DNA of 64,000 nucleotides, from NCBI GenBank assembly GCA_004194705.1, contig SADC01000086.1, positions 186,001 to 250,000 on the forward strand, written 5' to 3'. The notes under the pieces are model-generated. The model saw only the letters and a list, made by a program, of their open reading frames with translations. It made no database searches and was not told the DNA's origin. The position numbers and the translations under genes were made by a program. Shown here piece after piece: positions 1 to 12,220 of the stretch. This DNA is from Ditylenchus dipsaci. Its lineage: Eukaryota; Nematoda; Chromadorea; Rhabditida; Anguinidae. Numbering within the stretch: position 1 is the stretch's first letter; every line of letters begins with the position of its first letter.

Positions 1-297
1 AATTCTTTCTCTAAGCTGAGATATAGGTCCTCAAAATTAGGGGTGTGCGTTCAATAGGGAGTGTGGGAATAATAGAGAGAATATGGTATTCACTGTAATA
101 ATATGAGTAATTCATAAAGAAGAAAAACAGGAATAGATTAGAGAAAGCAATTAAATGTTGATTAATAGTTTATTTGTAACGCAGTTTTGTAAAGCAAAAA
201 ATATATAAAAACAAATTTTGTAGGTTCAAACAAGCGGCGGAGGCAGCGGCGTAGACTAAAATGGAGCGGCGGCGGCTAAAAAATGTAAACTAAAAAA

Positions 298-499
298 ATT
301 TCTCTACAAAATAACACGTCGACTGTTTTTTTAGAAAAAATACAGGGCTGAGAAACAAACAGTTGAATTTAGACAAGACAAAAAACGCTAAAAATAAGGC
401 AAAAAGAGGGGTTTTTCACTTTTTGTAACTTCAACTGTCCGTTTCTCAGCGCTGTATTTTTTCTAAAAAAAACAGTCGACGTGTTATTTTGTAGAGAAA
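298..499. repeat. Foldback (inverted repeat), arms about 60 bp
   Basis: The left arm 298-356 (containing AAATAACACGTCGACTG) is repeated inverted at 440-499, ending in CAGTCGACGTGTTATTT. A spacer of about 85 bp separates them. Confidence 0.85.
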
Positions 500-1083
500 T
501 CAAAGAGCTTTCGAATGGTGGAATGGATGTCATATTTTCACCGACATTTCTTTGAGAAAAGCTATTATTTATGTGGCTAAACAGTCATTTTCCTCAGATT
601 TTTCTTTATTTTGACTAGAAATTGACACTTTTATGTTGATGGTCATAACTTTTTCCATAATTATCAAAAATAGAAGTTTGACCCACCAAATTGTAGCTAA
701 GAAACAGGGCTACGAAATAATAGTGTGAAATAAATGAATTTTTTGAGATTATTGCGGTTTCTGTTTATTGCGGTTGCCTGTTCAATTTTTTTTGTCCGGG
801 TATAAAATGGACTCGTATCAGAAAAATGAATTTACAACGATGTCAAAGCCTGACAATTAAAAAATTGAACTAAGCATTTGAAAGAGGAAGAAAAATGCTA
901 CATCTTTGCCTTTAAAAGAACTTTCAACACGCAGGAAAAATTCCAAAACTTTCACGATTTATAAAATGTAACCATGTGTTCAATTTTTTTGTCCGCTACT
1001 GTAAACCTAAATTAAGCACCTAAAAAAACCTCTTTCAGAATATACAGACCAAATTTTGTAAATACAGAATTTCTAAGCTGATA

Positions 1084-1254
1084 CAGTGGACGCTCTCTAT
1101 AACAACTCTCAAGGGACCGGCTAAACCGAGTCGTTATAGAGAGCGTCGTTTTGACGTAAATGAGGTCGTTCGTGACCAGTTGTTAGCTGTCTTTTCCGGG
1201 TCGTTATAGAGAGCGGGTCATTATAAAGAGCGTCGTTATAGAGAGCGTCAACTG
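1084..1254. mobile_element. Pogo/Tigger-like MITE
   Basis: It has ends CAGTGGACGCTCTCTATAAC and the inverse ...GAGAGCGTCAACTG, flanked by TA, with an internal GGGACCGG. It interrupts a copy of the 40.1-kb dispersed repeat. Confidence 0.75.
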
Positions 1255-2402
1255 TAGTGGATTTCAATTTAGAAGATGGTTTTCTTAGTCAAGGATAGCA
1301 TTTTTTTTTTGAATTGCCGCCTTTTTTGCTATAAAACCCCTAATGAACAGTAAAATGGATTTTGAAATCCCGTGGATGGTCATAAGTTTTCTCGGAATAA
1401 TCAAAAAGACGAATTCGACCTACCGAATGGTAGCTGATATTTAAGGCTTTGAAATATTGCCTTCTAAGAAAAACAACAAAAAAGACTAAAAACGTAATTG
1501 GACCGTAACTTTTGTTGCACCCTATTTTTTGGGCTCTTTTGATTTCGTAGTTTTTTTCACCATAATTTATAACAAAAATTTTAAACAGTAATGACAGTAA
1601 TTTTGTAGAGCATGAAATTTCCTACAAAACTATCTATTTAGATTTTTATTTTCATTTGAAAATTATTTCTGTATAAGGCATTTTTCGTAAAAAAAATCTG
1701 GAAAATTTTATTGGTTCATATGTTCTGTCCGCCACTGTAGGTGGCTGGAGAATTTAAGAAGCACATATCTCAACCTAGAAAAAATATTTTGCAGATCTGT
1801 CTTTGACGTTTTTCTTAATTACCACGAGTTCTCCTGATTACACTTTTCAGATTTTGGTTGAGCACCCGAAAATCTCGAAATCAACCTCGAAATTTTCCGA
1901 CCTTTTTGAGGTTGAACTAGGCTTGGGGATTTAGGATCCCGGCGGGATTCGGGATCTGGATTCCGAAAATTTTCGGGATTCGGGATTCCCGCCAGGAGAA
2001 TCCCGGGAATCCCGCGGGATTCGGGATTTTTCCAAAAAACCGCAAACTGAATATTTAAAAAAAAATTCTTGTATGATATGGAACAAAATTGGCTTTTGAG
2101 GCTTTTACTTACCGTGGTAACTTATTACAGCCGGTAAAATTTACCAACAACCGGTAAGTAGAATCAGCTGTACAGTTAACTTTGGCTTGTACAATTAACT
2201 GTAGCTTGTATAGTTAACTTTGGCTTGTACAATTAACTGCAGCTTGTACAGTTTACTGTGTAGTTAACTAAATAGTAAAAGTGGCTTTAGTAAAGTAAAA
2301 TTTAAACTTTTCCTTTTACGTAATCGATCGGCAAAGTCGAAATTCTTATGATTTTGGAAATCAATTTGTGTTGAATACTATGGTAAATAATTTAAACAGT
2401 TA

Positions 2403-2505
2403 CAGTCAACTCCCGATTTAGTGTACACCGGATTTAGTCTACACCTCGGTTTAGTGTACACCTGGAGCCGGTCCCCAGGGTGTACACTAAATCGGGAGTT
2501 GACTG
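2403..2505. mobile_element. Pogo/Tigger-like MITE
   Basis: CAGTCAACTCCCGATTTAG is mirrored by CTAAATCGGGAGTTGACTG, with TA flanks and an internal CCGGTCCCC. It is 103 bp long and almost fully palindromic. Confidence 0.8.
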
Positions 2506-3223
2506 TAAGTCAAAATGGGTCGCACCCGACTAGGCAACAAACTTGAAAAAAGGGTTTTATATCAGAAGTGCACTGTAAAATGATAAAAGCTGTTTTGGTG
2601 AATGCTGCGTTCCACATTTTTGTGGACACGGAATCACGGAAAATCATGAAAACATTGTACCGCCTTAAAAAAAGCAATTTAACAAATTTGCTTTTTTCGG
2701 GATTTAATAAAAACGGAAAATGGACCGGCGGGAAAGGGATTTTACCTTTTGGGACAGCGGGATTCGGGATCGGGATTTAGAAAATTTTCGGGGATTCCCA
2801 AACGAGAATTTTTGGGTTTTTTAACAAAACTCTACCTAAAATTAAATTCTAGGCCTTGTTGTGTTAGAAACCAAGTTAAAAAATCCGTACAGAAGTTTAA
2901 TGATCAGGAAATTTTTTGAATTGGCGGGGGACAATTCAAAACAGGTGGCTATGGCCCTTTAAAAGTATTCATAAAAGGTTCTTTTGGATGGTCTCGGAAA
3001 CTTGATTTTTTATAGACCAGAGCTTAAAAATAATGTCTTTTTTAATTTCTGAAGTGTTATTTTCAATTTGAAAAGATTCGTATCACCAATAATAGGGATG
3101 AATTATGGCTGGGGGTGAATTGTCCGTGTCCCACCGCCCGTAGCTTCTTGCTGAGACAAGAATTTGAATTTCATTAAAATTTGTACGGGGATATTATGGC
3201 TCAGGGATATTTTAACGGTGGGG

Positions 3224-3312
3224 ATATTGTGACTGCAGGGATATTGTGACTGCAGGGATATTGTGACTGCAGGGATATTGTGACTGCAGGGATATTGTAA
3301 CTGCAGGGATAT
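3224..3312. repeat. 17-bp minisatellite, about 5 copies
   Basis: The unit GGGATATTGTGACTGCA is repeated nearly perfectly. It creates spurious short frames on the minus strand. Confidence 0.9.
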
Positions 3313-3490
3313 TGTATCCATGTCCGCTCCTAACTGGACTGTTTAAAGTTTCTAAATATTTGTACCCAACCCATCGACAATATATATTTACTAACAATAC
3401 AAAAGGACCACAAACAATCCATCGAAAATTTCAATTGGGCCTAAGATACATAAAGACCGTACAACTGGTCACCTCCTCCTTTTCTTTAGA

Positions 3491-4349
3491 TTATATTCTT
3501 CGCACTTTTCTTGGACGAGGACCGTATTCTGGCAGGAAGGTTCTGTCTGAGATAGACACCACAGTGACACCTGAGCTGGCGATTCCGCTAACTGATGACA
3601 TTCTTCCAGGACCTAGACCAGCGATGACCACACGGACAGTGTCGATTCCTCTTCTCAGCAGCTTTTGTGCAGTAGCCATTCCTGTTGCTTGCCCGGCAAT
3701 GGTGGTCTTCTTCTTCGCATTCTTAAAGCCTTCCTTTCGAGCCGATGTATTGATGATGACTGTGCTTTTGAAATTCTGAAAAGGCAGATTTATTAAAAAA
3801 AGGGTAGAGGGGAAAAGTACAACATGCCCTGACGTGCACTGTGTTGATAATTGTGTTGTTTTTAGTAGCTTTGACGAAGACGACTGGAAGCTCTTCATAG
3901 GGAGTACCATTGAATAATTCGCGCATAGTATCTGCTGTCGGCATCATCCTGTCCAATTCCTCGGTGTTCATAGTCATGGCCCTAAACTCAGACCAAGATA
4001 TTAGCACTGCAACGACAAGCAAACTTCCAACAAACATATTTAACAAAACTCACATTCCTTCTCCCACGGTACCGTATACAATTTGCGGATTGAACGTCTT
4101 CACTCCATGTTTGTCCACACCCACGCGTTTTATCCAATTCCTCTGTTTTGGCGTGAATCCTGAGCTTGAAGGTCTAAAAGCAAAAAGATTCGTAGGAAAG
4201 TAAAGCAATCCGCTTCCCAAATATTAAAATAACCTGTTAGGAAGAATCGACACAGTAGAAGAGCAGTATTTTGAACCCAATAATTGCTTGCTAACACACA
4301 TCTTTCCCATTTGACAGATCAGCCTGGAAAGTCCGTCAGTTGCTGCCAT
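3491..4349 (-). CDS. MRPS11: Mitochondrial small-subunit ribosomal protein S11 (uS11m), 4 exons
   Basis: A component of the mitochondrial ribosome small subunit, of the uS11 family, which lines the mRNA exit region. Exons in coding order are 4234-4349, 4054-4173, 3834-3981 and 3491-3775. They join in frame to 222 aa with introns of 60, 72 and 58 nt. The conserved C-terminal half is clear: KATKNNTI, then EGFKNAKKKTTIAGQATG, VRVVIAGLGPGR, and a PRPRKVRRI tail, the uS11 signature ending. Earlier exons give RNWIKRVGVDKHGVKTFNP and IVYGTVGEGM. The N-terminus is rich in Lys, Arg and Ser, as expected of a mitochondrial presequence. I chose the ATG at 4349 because a CTTAG acceptor lies 16 nt upstream; an in-frame ATG at 4412 would sit across that acceptor. 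The exon 3 donor (GTCAGG) is weak, but phase and alignment support it. The family call is very secure; exon edges are inferred by hand. Confidence 0.95.
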
Positions 4350-4542
4350 TTTCGAAGCTTCGCACCTAAGCAAGGTTTCTATTATTCTCGTGACGAGCAC
4401 AAAAATTCGCATAAAATAATTTGTGAGCTAGAAACAAGTCAGCAAAACAAGCCTCGTCTGTAAATAAGTTTATTCACTAATCAAAGAAATTCGAGAACGA
4501 CAAATTCACAAATAAGTGATTAATCATAGCAAGTTTAAAAGG

Positions 4543-5028
4543 GTGAAACGGAATTTTGCTCAAAATCTCGTAATTTTGCAGCAAATTTTTCATAAAATGA
4601 CTTGGATTGCTCAGAACCCCACCTTGGATTGGTCAGAAGCCCCTGAAAGTTGGTTTTTTGGGGGTTGATTGAAGAAGGGGGGGGGGGGTAAAACTTTTTG
4701 CGAATATTCGATTGGGCGGATCGGAATTCCAATCCGATGGGCTTGATCGCTCAGAATTTCACCGTAGACCACTCAAAATCACCATAAACCTGAAATTCTG
4801 AGCGATTAAACACATCGGTCTGAAATTCCGATCCGCCCAATCGAATTTTCGCAAAAAGTTTACCCCCTCCCCTTCAATCAACCCTCAAAAACCCAACTTT
4901 CAGGGGCTTCTGGCCACTCCAGGGTGGGGTTCTGAGCAACCCAACTTGGATTATCCAAGTCATTTTATGAAAAATTTGCTGCAAAATTACGAGAATTTGC
5001 TCCAAAATTCCGTTTTACCCTTTCAAAA
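4543..5028. repeat. Foldback element, family A copy 1
   Basis: Arms 4543-4740 and 4790-5028 pair over most of their length (CATAAAATGACTTGGATT, CCCCTGAAAGTTGG, GGGCGGATCGGAATTCC). Related palindromes occur at 37770-38190 and 45960-46310, with shared blocks such as CCCCTGAAAGT and the CGCTCAATCG-like centre. Confidence 0.8.
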
Positions 5029-5406
5029 GTGGCATTCAACAATGCATCCATTCCACTAAATTTTTTAGAAGCACTCATGCATAGCGGCAAAATCTTGTTG
5101 CGACAAAAATTTTCAATTCGAATTTCATTTGCAAATGTTTGTCTCAAATTGAATCACCGCAGTTTGAAATATCGCAATATATCACTGTGCTTTTTGGAAG
5201 ATTGCGCGCCACAAAATCGAGTGTCTAAAAAATATATTGAGACAGGTGAAATTTTCCTGTTCAAATTTCACTTATGAAACCCATCAAGAAATTTTTTTAT
5301 CAATATATTTTTTCAGTGCACGATTTTCCGGCTCGTTAATTTTCGCCCCTCTTGTTTTTTGGCAGGAAAATTTAGAAAAACAATAGTCAAGAAGGCTTGT
5401 AAGTTA

Positions 5407-5490
5407 CAGTCAAACCTGTATATTGCATCCCGCAAGGGACCGGCTCTGACCCGATGCAATATAGAGGGTTGCTATATAGAGGTTCGACTG
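5407..5490. mobile_element. Pogo/Tigger-like MITE
   Basis: CAGTCAAACCTGTATATTGC is mirrored by GCTATATAGAGGTTCGACTG, with TA flanks and an internal GGGACCGGC. It is 84 bp long. Confidence 0.8.
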
Positions 5491-5802
5491 TATGTAAGAT
5501 GGCCACAATAGAATTTAGGTGTTGACCCTTTGAAGGTGTCTAAATGTGCAAATTTTGTGCGAAGCAACTTTATCTATTCCTAAGGTCCTTTTCTACCAAA
5601 AAATTAAAAGTCGCACAATAAAAACCTAAAGTTAGAATTGGACTGTTAATTTGCTACATGCCACTTTGGACTTCGACATCCGGCCTTCCACATTCTCTGT
5701 AACCTCACAATTTGGCATCCTCCACAAACACTTTTACTCATAAAAAGAATACTGTCACCACCTCTCTACCACCTTTATCTAAAAATCAGATGATCACAAA
5801 GC

Positions 5803-5808
5803 TTTATT
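5803..5808 (-). promoter_or_regulatory. Polyadenylation signal of the CLASRP gene
   Basis: AATAAA on the minus strand, 36 nt downstream of the CLASRP stop codon, a usual distance in compact animal genomes. A second AATAAA overlaps the stop codon itself, so the choice between them is a guess. Confidence 0.5.
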
Positions 5809-5843
5809 CGCTGAAAAACAATCAATCATGCAAGCATAAAAAT

Positions 5844-8800
5844 TTATTTGGAATTTGAAGATGAAGAAGACCGTCTTCTTGTACGCCTATCATCTCTAGG
5901 AGAAGATTTCTCTTTGGTGGCATGGGGTTTCTTTTTTTCTCGCTCACGTTCCTTCTCGCGCTCTCTGAAAAAATATGATAAACTAAGTTACAACCAGCCA
6001 AAAGCTAAGTTTTTGCGCACCTTTTTCTTAAAGAGCGGGCTTCTTCCAAGAGTTCTTCTTCGCGTTGCTAAAATTTTGGTGGTCAATTTCATTACTACAC
6101 AAATTTTGACTCGTAGTTATCTAGAAGTTACCCAAAATATTTTAGAAATTTTAAATTAAACCATAAAAAGCAAGTTTCAGTTTTAGCTAAGGTATTTTTG
6201 TGCCTAAATTAATGAACTTTGTTCAAAATGAAAATTATACTTTTCGCTCCCGCATTTGCTCCCGTGTTTTGTCTTCTTCTTCGGCCTTTTGTTGAGCAGC
6301 CGTTTTCTTCAGAGCTTTTTGCATCTGTTGTCGAAGTTTTTGAGCAGCTATTTGTGCTTTTTCACTTCTGCTGGAGTCATTACGGGAGTTTGAGCGTGTG
6401 CTTCGTCTACGATTCCTCCTATAATTGTTTACATGATCACAATTATTCTCACTGACTGCTGCACAAAAAACATACCTGGATTCTCTTTCCGTTTTTCTGA
6501 TTCTCCGCTTTCTATTTTCTATCTCAATCCGCTCCACCTCAGACTCGCTCATGCTAAATTCATATTTTAAGTTAAAAAACACTGCTATCAAACAATACCA
6601 ACCTAGAATGAATTGATTGAGGGGACTCGCTTTTGCTAGACATCTGAAAATTTATTAAGAAGAGTATACTGGTAATAAATATATTTAAAAAATTATTACT
6701 GATCTGCTTGAACTGCTAGATGCTGAAGATCTTGAACTGTCTCTCTTGGTTCGGTTTTCCACTATGTCAGTTGTTGTGGGTGCACTAGCCCAACTTCTCC
6801 TCTGCTCCTCTCTTACTGGCTCTATTTTGGCACTTTTTTTACTCGAGTAATTTTTTCTACTATTGCTTGAAGAGGAGGAAGAGGTAGATGATGAGCGTCG
6901 GTGCTTTCTGGATTGGTTTTTTCGTTCATGGCTTCTGGATCTCGACCTTCTGTGGCTGTACTTACTGTACCTGTCTCGACTATAACTTCTTCTGTCTCGA
7001 TTTCTTTTCCTGGACCTGGACCGTGACCTTCTTCTTGAGCCACTTGATTTAGTCTCATTTCCTCTGCGGTATCTTGGCGAGCGAGACTCAGAAGAAGAGG
7101 AAGAGCGATTGCGTCTGAAATAACTTTCATTGTGGCAAAATAAAGAATCGGCAGAAAACCTGGTGCCCCCAAACGGATCTTTAATTGCATCGAAATCGTC
7201 CACACTGTTAGCCCGGGCATGTTTTAGTTCTCTGAAAATGCATTTCTTAGGTTTAAATTAAACTAACAACACTTTAAATTTTTTATGGTCTCGGTAAAAG
7301 TTCTAAAAATGTAATTTTGTCGCGAAAATGCCAAATTGATAACTCTAACGGTAACCAAAACTCACAGTAATCTCCTGTACTCTTTGCTGGGCAGCACTGG
7401 TCCCTGAACTACTGTGGATGGGTCTTCTTTATCATTCACAGAGTTTTTTGATTTTCTCTCATCTTCATCATCGCCACCAAAGCTAGTTATAAATTCCTGA
7501 ATTACAATTTTATTTGCTATGATTTCACAATATAACCACTACCAACCGTCTTCTCTATGACTTGACGTCCATCAGAAGAGTCAGAACTGTCTGAAGAGTC
7601 ATTTGCTGCATCCCCATTGCCTTTTTTCTTGCCCTTTCCATCTGCTGAGTTAGCCAAAAAGCTCAAAAGAGTTGTAGTGGACTCTTCATTGTGTGCAACC
7701 TTGCCCACAATCATCGCCCTACGCCGCTTTAACACCAATCGATCTGCTTTTGCCTGGCGACCCTAAAAAGATTAAGGGTTAATGAAAAAGTGGCTGCAGA
7801 AACTAAAGCAAAGTATGGTCATGGATCAGATGTAGCAATTAATTTTTCGTCAACCCTCGATAAACTGAAAGAGACAGGTGTACCAAAAAATTACCCGCAA
7901 TTCATAAATTCACCGTGTAATGTATGGTCTGGTTATTTTTTCCGTTTCAAGTCAGGTCAAGAGTTTTACCGGAGGAGATTCCGTGGAATTTTAATTTTTG
8001 GCGTCCTTGCTAGGAAAAAACTGAATTCTGACACCGCATTCGTGTTGAGCGTGGTTATTGCAGATTGAGTCTCATCAATTTTAAAAGCAGTATTAACTAT
8101 CGCATTCTTTTCGAGACAAAAGAATTTGAAAAAACTCAATATTTTAAAATCCAATAGTAGTTGTGGATTTAAAGACAACTTCAGTATGCAATCGACCATG
8201 CTGAACATGAATTAAGAGTCAGATTTTAGGGTTTTCCTAGCAACAACTTCAGAAAAAAAATTCTGCGGAATTTTATTTCTCGAAACTTTCTCAAGCGAGA
8301 TTTTCTTTCACGGGATCTTATCTCGCAGAATTTTCTCATTGCCCAAGTGAGGTGTGTTTCAAACTAGAGTACACTCAGAAATCCAAGTGAGAGTGAGACT
8401 TGAGTTTCAAACCATTTGGTCTTTTTAATATGCTTAAAATAAATTAAAATCAGGCGGGAAGTTTATGTTTGCTTATACTTTAGTAAGTTTCGATCCTGTT
8501 CTGGGTCCGACCTATTTGTAACCATTTTTCTCCTCATAACACTATCGCAAAACCAGAAAATGAGGTGGCTCAGCAGGGAGTAGAGGAGTTATCGAGGGTT
8601 GACTTTAAATAAAAAAACAAAAAAAATATTAAGAGAAATAGTAATTACAGACAGAAAGGGCCAGCTTCGCCTTATCGATTTCACGGATTTGTGCCTGTTC
8701 GTCCTGCTCTTTTCGGTCCATTCGACATAGTTTTAAGAAAACACCACCAGGCCCCGCAATGCTGTATTTGGCACCAATTTTGCTGAGTTCAGCGGCCTGC

Positions 8801-11800
8801 TCAGCGCTAATTGAGTCTACATCCACACGTTGGTCTAAATAGCGAAAATAAAATAGCATTTTAAAAAACCGCAAAGGAGCGCTAATCGTGAATTATCCTG
8901 CGCTGTTTATTAATCCAGCCTGTTATCAGACTCTTTTTTTGCTGTTTTCGTAAAAAATTGATTCTGCGGGGTCCCACGAACTTCGGTACTTTTTATGACC
9001 ATAACTTTTGTGGGTCCATATGTGTTCGGTGGTACAAGTACCCAAAAATATATGCCTTGATCTCCCCTGTTTTTTTTGCAAGAAAAAAACTTTGAAAAAG
9101 TGCTTGGTCCCCCTGTTGCTTTTTGGCACGAATCTTTTAACTTAAAAATTTTTTAGGCTTATGCAAGAAAAGGCAAAAATGCTTTTGGAAGCTTAAAGAA
9201 CCATACTTGTTGATGCAAATGAGAATTTGGCAAATTCAAATGCGCGCGGGACACTTCTTTTTCGTCTCGCACTCTACTCTTTGGAGTTATTTCTAGCGAC
9301 TAAAAGAGTATAGTGAGAGACGAAAGAGAAGTGTCCCGCACGCATTTGAATTTGTCAAATTCTCATTTGCATCAACAAGTATGGTCCATTGACATCGTGT
9401 ACCAACAATTTTTTTTACCTAAAAATGGTTAAAAGTGTTTATAGATAGTTTCTGAGGCTGGAAAGAAAACATTTTTTTCGCAAAAAAACGGGTACGGCGG
9501 TCGCAAACGGGGAAACCAAGGCATATTTTTTCGGGTGTACCTTCGAACCCATATAGAGCCACTTTTGTTGTTGTTTTTTTGTTAAAATTTATACAGTTAA
9601 TCCCCAAGAAAGCGACCTCAGGGTAGCGGTTAAAGAGGTGGTAAAGTGATGTCCTTTTATATTACAGGGTGGGTCAAGAATTTCCGACGATTCGAAATGG
9701 GCGTAACTTTTTTCTATGACTTATTTTAAAAGATATGTTAACTCTTATCGATTCAGTTTCAGCTCCGATTTGGTTTGGTGTATAATGTCAGAAACACGAT
9801 TTTTGCTAGGTCTCCTCTGTGGTTTGGGTCTTGCCACCCAGAAGCCATCCACAGACCAAGGCCCAAACCATGATCCAAGACCGAGGGCCAAGCGAAAATC
9901 ATTTGTTTGGCATAATACGCCAAACAAATCCGGAACTTAAACTGAATTGATCTGCGTTCACAAAGTTTCGTAAATCGATTTAAAAAATGTACACATTTCA
10001 AATCGTTGGAAATTCATTGCACACCCTGTAAATGTAGATTACCTAACAAAATCAAGTGACCACCTGGTGGCGGTTTAAATACAGTATTGTAAAAACTCGA
10101 AAAATCGTTATGCAGCCATGGGAAAACTTGTAATTTTGCAAACCAGATGAGACTATACAGTCGAATACCAATAATCCGACACCCCCTCGAGTTCGTTCCC
10201 ACCTAGGGTGCGACACTTTTTTACCCCAATTTTCGAAGGCTTTGAAAATTATTTTTGGACAGTCTGGTTCCAATTTTGATTTTCCATTTGTGCAGGTCGT
10301 CTTTAAAAAATCCTTGAATTTTGACACTTAAAAACCAAAATTCCTATAACCCTATTTTAAAAAGGGTGTCGGGTTATCGGGATTTTTGTTATTAAGTGTC
10401 AAAATTTAAGGATTTTTTAAAGACGACCCGCAAAATCGGAATCCTTACGATTTTTGGCACCAGACTGTCAAACCATAATTATCAAAAGCCTTCGAAAATT
10501 TAGGTAAAAAAAGTGTCCAACCCTAGGTGGGAACGAACTCGAGGGGTGTCGGGTTATCGGCATTCGACTGTAGTAAATAATATTTTACGATTATCAATGC
10601 GAATTAAGCAGTTCTTTCTGAAACATACCAATTTCTTCCTGTTCTTCTGCCAGTTCATCCTCCTCCGACTCGCTCTCCCCTTCCACTGATTTACCTTTAG
10701 CAGCAGAGTTATTTTTTCCATTATTGCCAAATTTATTGTTGAATTTGTTGTTGGAAACTGAAGAGCCAGACACTACATCCGAATCGCCATAAGAAAATCC
10801 AATAGCAGCTTTACTTTCAACGGATTTTCTGAAAATTAATTTAAAAAGTGTTGTCCAAAAAGTTTTTTAACTAACTTCTTTTTCTCAAGCTCCTTTTTGT
10901 GAATGGAAGCTCCAGTGTTTGAACCACCTGGCCAAAATTCTTTGGCCGCAATTTGTTGAAGACAAGTTTTTTCTGACACTGAAAGGAAGTAAAATATATA
11001 TTGTTGGTTTAGCTAATAGCAATTGCTGTTACCTTTCATAAATTCATTGAATATGAGAATGCGGTACCTTTCGAATTCACATTGAAGCTCTATAGGGTCT
11101 TCGGTGAATGCCCTACAAATTATTCAGAATATACAGGGTGTAACAAGAATTTTGGCCACTTTAAACGGCCATAACTTTCGTTGCAGGTCTAATTTTGAAT
11201 TTCGGTGAGCGCAGGCCGACTCAGTTTTTCTAGGCAACTTTTTTCGAAGTCAAAACCACGATTTTCGCATAATATGATTTGGTTTGCGAAAAATCTGAAA
11301 TAGGTCACGAAAAAGATTATTCATCTCACGAAAAACTTAAAAATTGAATATTTCTAAGTTTTTGTTATAATTTTTTGTTATTTTTTTAGTATTGTGTAGC
11401 CCAGGATCTCAGCTTTCTAACAAGCTATCAACTGATGAAATGATGTTTCAAAAAGTTGGAGGAAAAAGTCTTTTAATAGAGCAAATTTTTCCGAAAATTT
11501 GGTCCATTCGAAGACCTTTTCCTCCAACCATTTGAAATAGCATTTGGTCAGTTGATAGCTTGTTAGAAAGCTGAGATTCTGGGCTACAAGCTATTGAAAA
11601 ATTTTTCGAAAAATTAACCCAAAATTTAGAAAAAATGCTAATTTAATGTCAATTTTGGTTTTTCGTGAGATAAATAATCTTTTTCGTGACCTATTTCAGC
11701 TTTTTCGCAAACCAAATAAGTATAAGCCCCTAATAGTCAGCTCTCGATGCATTAAATATCTGTGTAATGGTGATCCATTTCCTTTAGTACTGGTAAAAGT

Positions 11801-12220
11801 CTTACTGTTTGGCCTTAGCCTCCGCCTTCGGCAATTCCACAATCTGGTCCAAGTGGGATCGAGCATCGAATCGGTCGATCAAAACATTGGGGTCCCCCTG
11901 CCATTTACGCAATATATTTGAAGACTCTGCGGCATTTGCAACAGCCGCATCCATGTGGATTGTGGCCCGACGTCCGTGGATTTCTAACAATGATTTGGTA
12001 GTCAATAAATTTTAAAATTCAAGTTTTTGCTTACGCATGAATTCATCTGGATCTCGACGCTGAAATGGTAAGACAACTTTTGATCACAATCTGTTGTAAA
12101 TAAATGTGCAGTGAAACATACTATGCTTTCATAGAAATTTTTCCTTCGTTCATGACGTTTTGAACAGTCGACGAGTTTGTTGCGGATAACTTTTTCCTGC
12201 TTTCTGGCTTCATGCCACAT
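5844..12220 (-). CDS. CLASRP: CLK4-associating SR-related protein (SFRS16/SWAP2 family), 15 exons
   Basis: A nuclear RS-domain protein linked to CLK kinases and alternative splicing. Exons: 12122-12220, 12035-12059, 11806-11983, 11033-11112, 10876-10978, 10629-10828, 8653-8834, 7547-7762, 7366-7496, 6700-7231, 6603-6643, 6476-6553, 6241-6418, 6021-6067, 5844-5964. They total 2211 nt (736 aa) with every phase matching. Recognisable blocks are the N-terminal MWHEARKQEK, then RRATIHMDAAVANAAES, WQGDPNVLIDRFDARSHLD, CEFERYRILI, the VDVDSISAEQAAELSK motif, EFITSFGGDDED, a long RS/SR tract (exon 10), a Lys/Glu helix (KLRQQMQKALKK) and an RE-rich tail. The family is usually about 670 aa. Exon 2 is a 25-nt microexon. 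Large introns between exons 3-4 and 6-7 carry MITEs and foldbacks. A TTTAG acceptor lies 6 nt before the ATG. A 45-nt in-frame stretch inside exon 10 (about 7136-7180) has GT...AG ends and could be a further optional intron. Confidence 0.95.
9207..9386. repeat. Foldback element, family B, inside a CLASRP intron
   Basis: Ends TTAAAGAACCATACTTG and CAAGTATGGTCC are inverted, with inner arms rich in GACACTTCTCTTTCGTCTC-type sequence. The same architecture appears at 20090-20285, 44568-44762 and 58088-58290. Confidence 0.8.
9665..10028. mobile_element. MITE with CAGGGTG termini and TA duplication
   Basis: CAGGGTGGGTCAAGAATTTC opens it and GAAATTCATTGCACACCCTG closes it, with TA on both sides. 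It sits in the intron between CLASRP exons 6 and 7. Similar ends are seen at 24321-25227 and 41886-42133. Confidence 0.75.
10158..10570. mobile_element. Pogo-like MITE with the shared GTTCGTTCCCACC core
   Basis: It is flanked by TA, with long TIRs. The outer segment (AATCCGACACCC / GGGTGTCGGGTTATCGG) differs from other family members, while the inner GTTCGTTCCCACCTAGGGT, GACACTTTTTTACCCC and CAGTCTGGT blocks are shared with copies at 36.4, 45.5, 49.7, 51.8, 52.4 and 53.3 kb. It lies in the same CLASRP intron. Confidence 0.8.
11137..11725. repeat. Foldback inside the CLASRP intron between exons 3 and 4
   Basis: TTGGTTTGCGAAAAA...AATAGGTCACGAAAAAGATTAT (11278-11325) is inverted at 11665-11718. 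The inner GCTTTCTAACAAGCTATCAACTGA is inverted around 11540-11570. A CAGGGTG end lies at 11138. Confidence 0.75.

Larger units (their letters stand above)
1..3490. other. Gene-free stretch with repeats
   Basis: No coding exon with splice support was seen. The stretch holds a foldback (298-499), a copy of the 40123-40490 repeat (about 1030-1400) split by a pogo-like MITE, GGGATTCGGGAT-type repeats (1918-2040, 2700-2800), a second MITE (2403-2505), and a solo end of the TTAAAGGGCCAT foldback family near 2910-2965. Confidence 0.6.

Noticed and set aside
6822..7220. 132-codon minus-strand frame overlapping the RS domain
   Set aside because: Alternative frame of CLASRP exon 10, whose RS frame is supported by phase and homology.
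8926..9607. Short minus-strand frames between CLASRP exons 6 and 7
   Set aside because: They lie in an intron, overlap a foldback, and lack splice-compatible phases.
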